Below are positions 13,203 through 15,366 of a DNA stretch of 15,366 nt, piece by piece; the stretch's first letter is position 1, and the number at the start of each line of letters is the position of its first letter. The DNA lies in contig CAYYBG010000041.1 in NCBI GenBank assembly GCA_964470195.1, positions 1 to 15,366 on the forward strand, read 5' to 3'. The stretch is from RFPI01 sp964470195 (GTDB taxonomy: Bacteria > Pseudomonadota > Gammaproteobacteria > Burkholderiales > Methylophilaceae). The notes beneath the pieces were generated by a model. That model did not search any database, had not been told where the DNA came from, and saw nothing but the letters and a program-made list of their open reading frames with translations. The position numbers and the translations under genes were made by a program.

Positions 13203-15296
13203 GTGGCTCGTAAAACTCCAATTGAACGTTACCGTAATATCGGTATTAGTGCGCACATTGACGCTGGTAAAACAACGACAACTGAACGTATTCTCTATTA
13301 CACCGGTGTGAACCATAAAATTGGTGAGGTGCACGATGGTGCGGCTACCATGGACTGGATGGAGCAAGAGCAAGAGCGTGGTATCACGATTACCTCAGCT
13401 GCTACAACCTGTTTCTGGAAGGGTATGGATAATGCTCGCCAAGAGCATCGCTTCAATATTATTGACACTCCAGGGCACGTTGACTTCACGATCGAAGTTG
13501 AGCGCTCTATGCGTGTACTAGATGGTGCATGTATGGTTTATTGTGCTGTGGGTGGTGTACAACCTCAATCTGAGACTGTTTGGCGTCAAGCCAACAAATA
13601 CAAAGTGCCTCGTTTGGCGTTTGTGAACAAAATGGACCGTTCAGGTGCAGATTTCTTTAAAGTGGTTGAGCAAATGCGCAAGCGTTTAAAAGCCAATCCT
13701 GTGCCTATCGTAATACCAATTGGTAAAGAGGACACTTTTACTGGTGTGGTTGATCTGATAAAGATGAAAGCAATTTTCTGGGATGAAGCATCTCAAGGTA
13801 TGAAGTTCGATTACCGCGATATTCCAGCTGAATTAACAGATACTGCTAAAGAGTGGCGTGAATTTATGCTGGAAGCTGCCGCAGAGGCTAATGAAGAGTT
13901 GATGAATAAGTATCTGGAAGGCGGCGACTTAACTGAAGCCGAAATTATCCATGGCTTGCGTACTCGTACCATTGCAACGGAAATTCAGCCAATGTTATGT
14001 GGTACCGCTTTCAAGAACAAAGGCGTTCAACGTATGTTGGATGCTGTGATTGATTTCTTACCATCTCCAGTTGATATCCCTGATGTGCAGGGCGAGGATG
14101 AAAGTGGCAAAGCAATTAGTCGAAAAGCAGATGATAATGAAGGATTTTCTGCGCTTGCATTCAAATTGATGACCGATCCTTTTGTGGGTCAACTTACCTT
14201 TATCCGCGTTTATTCCGGCGTATTGAAAAAAGGTGATACTGTTTATAACTCTGTGAAGGGTCGTAAAGAGCGTATTGGCCGTATTGTGCAAATGCATGCG
14301 AATAATCGAGAAGAGGTGGATGAAGTGCTTGCTGGCGATATTGCCGCATGTATTGGTTTGAAAGATGTAACAACGGGTGAATCATTATGTTCACCAGAAA
14401 AACCAATTATCCTTGAACGCATGGTATTCCCTGAGCCCGTGATTCACGTGGCAGTCGAGCCAAAGACTAAGGGTGATCAAGAAAAGATGGGTCTTGCATT
14501 AGGACGTTTGGCTCAAGAGGATCCTTCCTTCCGCGTGCGCTCTGATGAAGAGTCCGGCCAGACTATTATCTCAGGTATGGGTGAATTGCACTTAGATATC
14601 ATCGTTGATCGGATGAAGCGTGAGTTTGGTGTTGAAGCGAGTGTTGGTGCTCCTCAAGTTGCTTACCGTGAAGCGATCAAGAAAAAAGTTGAAGTCGAAG
14701 GCAAGTTTGTTAAGCAGTCCGGTGGTAAAGGTCAATATGGTCATGTATGGATTACTTTGGAGCCCAACGATGCAGGTAAGGGTTTTGAATTCGTTGATCA
14801 GATCAAAGGTGGTACAGTGCCACGCGAATTTATTCCAGCAGTAGAAAAAGGCCTACTGGAAACAATTCCAAGTGGTATTCTCGCTGGGTTCCCTGTAGTT
14901 GACGTTAAAGTGACGCTATTTGATGGTTCATACCATGATGTTGACTCGAATGAAAACGCTTTTAAGATGGCTGCATCGATGGCGTTTAAGGATGGTATGC
15001 GTAAAGCTGATCCAATCTTACTTGAGCCGATAATGTCTGTTGAAATTGAGACGCCAGAAGATTATATGGGTGATGTTATGGGTGATTTGTCATCCCGTCG
15101 CGGTGTTATCCAAGGTATGGACGATATGGCTAGCGGTGGTAAAGCAATTAGAGCTGAAGTGCCATTATCAGAAATGTTTGGCTATGCCACAACAGTGCGT
15201 TCGCTGTCACAAGGTCGTGCCAGTTATACAATGGAATTCAAGCATTATGCAGAAGCCCCAAGAAATGTTGCTGATGCAGTGATGAACAAGAAATAA
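13203..15296 (+). CDS. fusA: Elongation factor G
   Basis: EF-G (697 aa) is the GTPase that drives translocation and, with RRF, ribosome recycling. GTPase motifs are all present: AHIDAGKTTT (P-loop, residues 17-26), the switch I segment RGITITSAAT, DTPGH (88-92, catalytic H92), NKMD (142-145) and GTAF (267-270). Domain II starts around residue 300, and the domain IV region includes KFVKQSGGKGQYGHVWI. The C-terminal part keeps GDLSSRRGVIQGM. The start codon is GTG at 13203, with AAGG at 13191-13194. It matches the family N-terminus MARKTPIERYRNIGISAHID, and no in-frame ATG gives it. It is 30 nt after rpsG and 29 nt before tuf, in classic str-operon order. Confidence 0.98.
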   Translation: MARKTPIERYRNIGISAHIDAGKTTTTERILYYTGVNHKIGEVHDGAATMDWMEQEQERGITITSAATTCFWKGMDNARQEHRFNIIDTPGHVDFTIEVERSMRVLDGACMVYCAVGGVQPQSETVWRQANKYKVPRLAFVNKMDRSGADFFKVVEQMRKRLKANPVPIVIPIGKEDTFTGVVDLIKMKAIFWDEASQGMKFDYRDIPAELTDTAKEWREFMLEAAAEANEELMNKYLEGGDLTEAEIIHGLRTRTIATEIQPMLCGTAFKNKGVQRMLDAVIDFLPSPVDIPDVQGEDESGKAISRKADDNEGFSALAFKLMTDPFVGQLTFIRVYSGVLKKGDTVYNSVKGRKERIGRIVQMHANNREEVDEVLAGDIAACIGLKDVTTGESLCSPEKPIILERMVFPEPVIHVAVEPKTKGDQEKMGLALGRLAQEDPSFRVRSDEESGQTIISGMGELHLDIIVDRMKREFGVEASVGAPQVAYREAIKKKVEVEGKFVKQSGGKGQYGHVWITLEPNDAGKGFEFVDQIKGGTVPREFIPAVEKGLLETIPSGILAGFPVVDVKVTLFDGSYHDVDSNENAFKMAASMAFKDGMRKADPILLEPIMSVEIETPEDYMGDVMGDLSSRRGVIQGMDDMASGGKAIRAEVPLSEMFGYATTVRSLSQGRASYTMEFKHYAEAPRNVADAVMNKK

Positions 15297-15325
15297 ACAT
15301 CAATTAATTCGAGAGGAAATACATT

Positions 15326-15366
15326 ATGGCGAAAGGCAAATTTGAACGTACCAAGCCGCACGTGAA
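15326..15366 (+). CDS. tuf: Elongation factor Tu, N-terminal start (partial)
   Basis: From ATG 15326 the frame reads MAKGKFERTKPHV, the conserved EF-Tu N-terminus, and runs off the window edge. GAGAGGAAA (15311-15319) is a good ribosome binding site. This is the str-operon copy (tufA position), cotranscribed with fusA. Together with the tuf end at 1-53 it shows that this genome has two tuf genes flanking the whole block in the same orientation. Confidence 0.95.
   Translation, partial: MAKGKFERTKPHV

Noticed and set aside
1..15366. A mobile element, CRISPR array, defence island or novel multi-gene system
   Set aside because: Every long + strand frame is a recognised core gene with normal length, spacers are short or explained by leader RNAs, and no inverted terminal repeats, spacer-repeat arrays or foreign genes are visible.

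Overview
The window is one colinear block of core transcription and translation genes, all on the + strand. The order is: 3' end of one tuf gene, tRNA-Trp(CCA), secE, nusG, rplK, rplA, rplJ, rplL, rpoB, rpoC, rpsL, rpsG, fusA, and the first codons of a second tuf gene. The protein sequences are typical of Proteobacteria. Several details point to Betaproteobacteria: the rif and str gene clusters are joined directly (rpoC to rpsL), the RpoB rifampicin region reads DQTNPLSEITHKRRVSALG, and EF-G has a beta-like sequence. Codon use and spacers lean AT-rich, so a low-GC betaproteobacterium (for example a Methylophilales-like lineage) is plausible. That placement below class level is inference and is not proven here.

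Layout. Positions 1-53 are the tail of EF-Tu, followed by a terminator-like hairpin and tRNA-Trp (113-188). secE and nusG (214-1097) form an overlapping pair closed by a strong intrinsic terminator. A structured leader (about 1140-1242) then precedes rplK-rplA (L11, L1). A 298-nt non-coding leader (2372-2669) carries several hairpins and an L10-leader-type regulatory RNA ahead of rplJ-rplL (L10, L7/L12). A structured 128-nt spacer leads into rpoB-rpoC. At the end of rpoC a near-consensus sigma70 promoter overlaps the stop codon and is followed at once by an intrinsic terminator. Then come rpsL, rpsG, fusA and the second tuf.

How the genes work together. RpoB and RpoC are the catalytic subunits of RNA polymerase. 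NusG rides on the polymerase and couples it to Rho or the ribosome. L11, L1, L10, L7/L12, S12, S7, EF-G and EF-Tu build the factor-binding centre and decoding machinery of the ribosome. SecE is part of the SecYEG translocon. The block is split into transcription sub-units by RNA structures that probably allow feedback by free L1 and by the L10-L12 complex.

All genes are intact and have normal family lengths. I see no mobile element, CRISPR array, foreign gene or undescribed multi-gene system. What merits attention is regulatory: the promoter/terminator arrangement before rpsL, the structured rplK, rplJ and rpoB leaders, a very short rpsL-rpsG spacer, and two tuf copies bracketing the block as direct repeats.
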